Shown one piece after another: positions 63,474-64,000 of a DNA stretch of 64,000 bases. The stretch covers positions 62,001-126,000 of the forward strand of contig QANZ01016482.1 in the NCBI GenBank assembly GCA_003254925.1, written 5' to 3'. A program made the translations under genes and the position numbers. Source of the stretch: Chamaecrista fasciculata. Its lineage: Eukaryota > Streptophyta > Magnoliopsida > Fabales > Fabaceae. The notes under the pieces are model-generated. The model was not told the DNA's origin. It worked only from the letters and a program-made list of their open reading frames with translations, and searched no databases. Position 1 is the stretch's first letter. Each line of letters opens with the position of its first letter.

Positions 63474-64000
63474 GTAACCCACTCCTTTTCTTGCCCTTCA
63501 ATTTAAATTACCCCTCTTTAAACTATGAGCGATTTCGTTTTAGTCAAGAAATTGGGTTTCGCGAGGGTTTACCTATAGTTTGAGATGCTGGGTACTGAAG
63601 CAACTCCAAACACAGTAGAAGAACGATGAGTATTTCTGCTCGTTAGTTATGGAAGCTTTGCCGCTGGCTGGTCTCAAGCTGGTGGAGAATCTGGGCTGTG
63701 AGTCATTCAATTCTCAATCCAGAAAATCAAGGATTCATTGCTTCTTGGATACTTCATGTGTAGTGATAATTCTGTTGACCAATAAACTAACCAAGGGTTA
63801 ATCTTGGAATACGAACTCCTAATTAGCTATCCACTTGACATCCTCAAGCAGTAGTCAGTTTTCATTTAGCTCGATACCTTTCTGGTTCCTGCTTGTTTAG
63901 TTTAGCTGTGAATAGCTTCACCTGATCCCTTTGTCTCATCCCCTCCATGCTTAAGCCTCCATTCAGATCCTCTTCTGTATCATGAGTCGCTTGTAAGCTC
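63474..64000 (+). other. PEX1 intron 1 (runs off the window)
   Basis: The stretch starts with the donor GTAACC and shows no frame continuing the PEX1 N-terminal domain. Nothing else was recognised in it. Confidence 0.55.

Overview
This is a plant nuclear genome segment from a eudicot. The support is intron-rich genes with GT-AG borders, AT-rich intergenic DNA, many small foldback (MITE-type) elements, and proteins found only in plants or plastids: an NPR3/NPR4-type receptor, a plastid SufS-type cysteine desulfurase and the plant augmin subunit 7. The species cannot be named from the sequence. Gene models were rebuilt by hand from splice signals and protein continuity; every complete model sums to a whole number of codons.

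Layout. Nine genes are recognised with confidence, and a tenth small one is proposed. Minus strand, left end: an Mpv17/PMP22-family membrane protein (3' end off the window), an NPR3/NPR4-type BTB-ankyrin salicylate receptor (4 exons, 578 aa) and an 80-aa, 3-exon prefoldin-like microprotein resembling ASDURF. Plus strand: plastid cysteine desulfurase NFS2 (10 coding exons, 471 aa, one GC-AG intron). Next comes an 8.5-kb gene-free stretch with Helitron and CACTA pieces. Then plus strand: a secreted GH28 polygalacturonase (4 exons, 395 aa), augmin subunit 7 (7 exons, 330 aa) and ribosomal protein eS27 (4 exons, 86 aa). Minus strand: 26S proteasome lid subunit RPN6 (single coding exon, 422 aa, 5'-UTR intron). 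Plus strand: the multi-RRM pre-rRNA processing factor MRD1/RBM19 (15 coding exons, 869 aa, start codon split by an intron), and at the right edge the first coding exon of the peroxisomal AAA-ATPase PEX1.

Mobile DNA. The spaces between genes hold several Mutator-type terminal-inverted-repeat elements. Four have exact 9-bp target duplications (8983-9210, 13774-14317, 33409-34724, 41896-42415). One of these is nested inside an older, larger foldback (33101-35279). A further element (61673-63117) carries a piece of an ETO1-like gene, which makes it a Pack-MULE, and it ends about 160 bp before the PEX1 start codon. Two 179-bp Helitrons, a Harbinger-type MITE inside an MRD1 intron and a CACTA terminus are also present.

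The genes are ordinary, mostly housekeeping loci that are not functionally linked. No tRNA, rRNA, CRISPR or cluster-type pathway was seen. The most unusual content is the set of gene-proximal MULE foldbacks, the Pack-MULE, the GC-AG intron and the tiny prefoldin-like gene.
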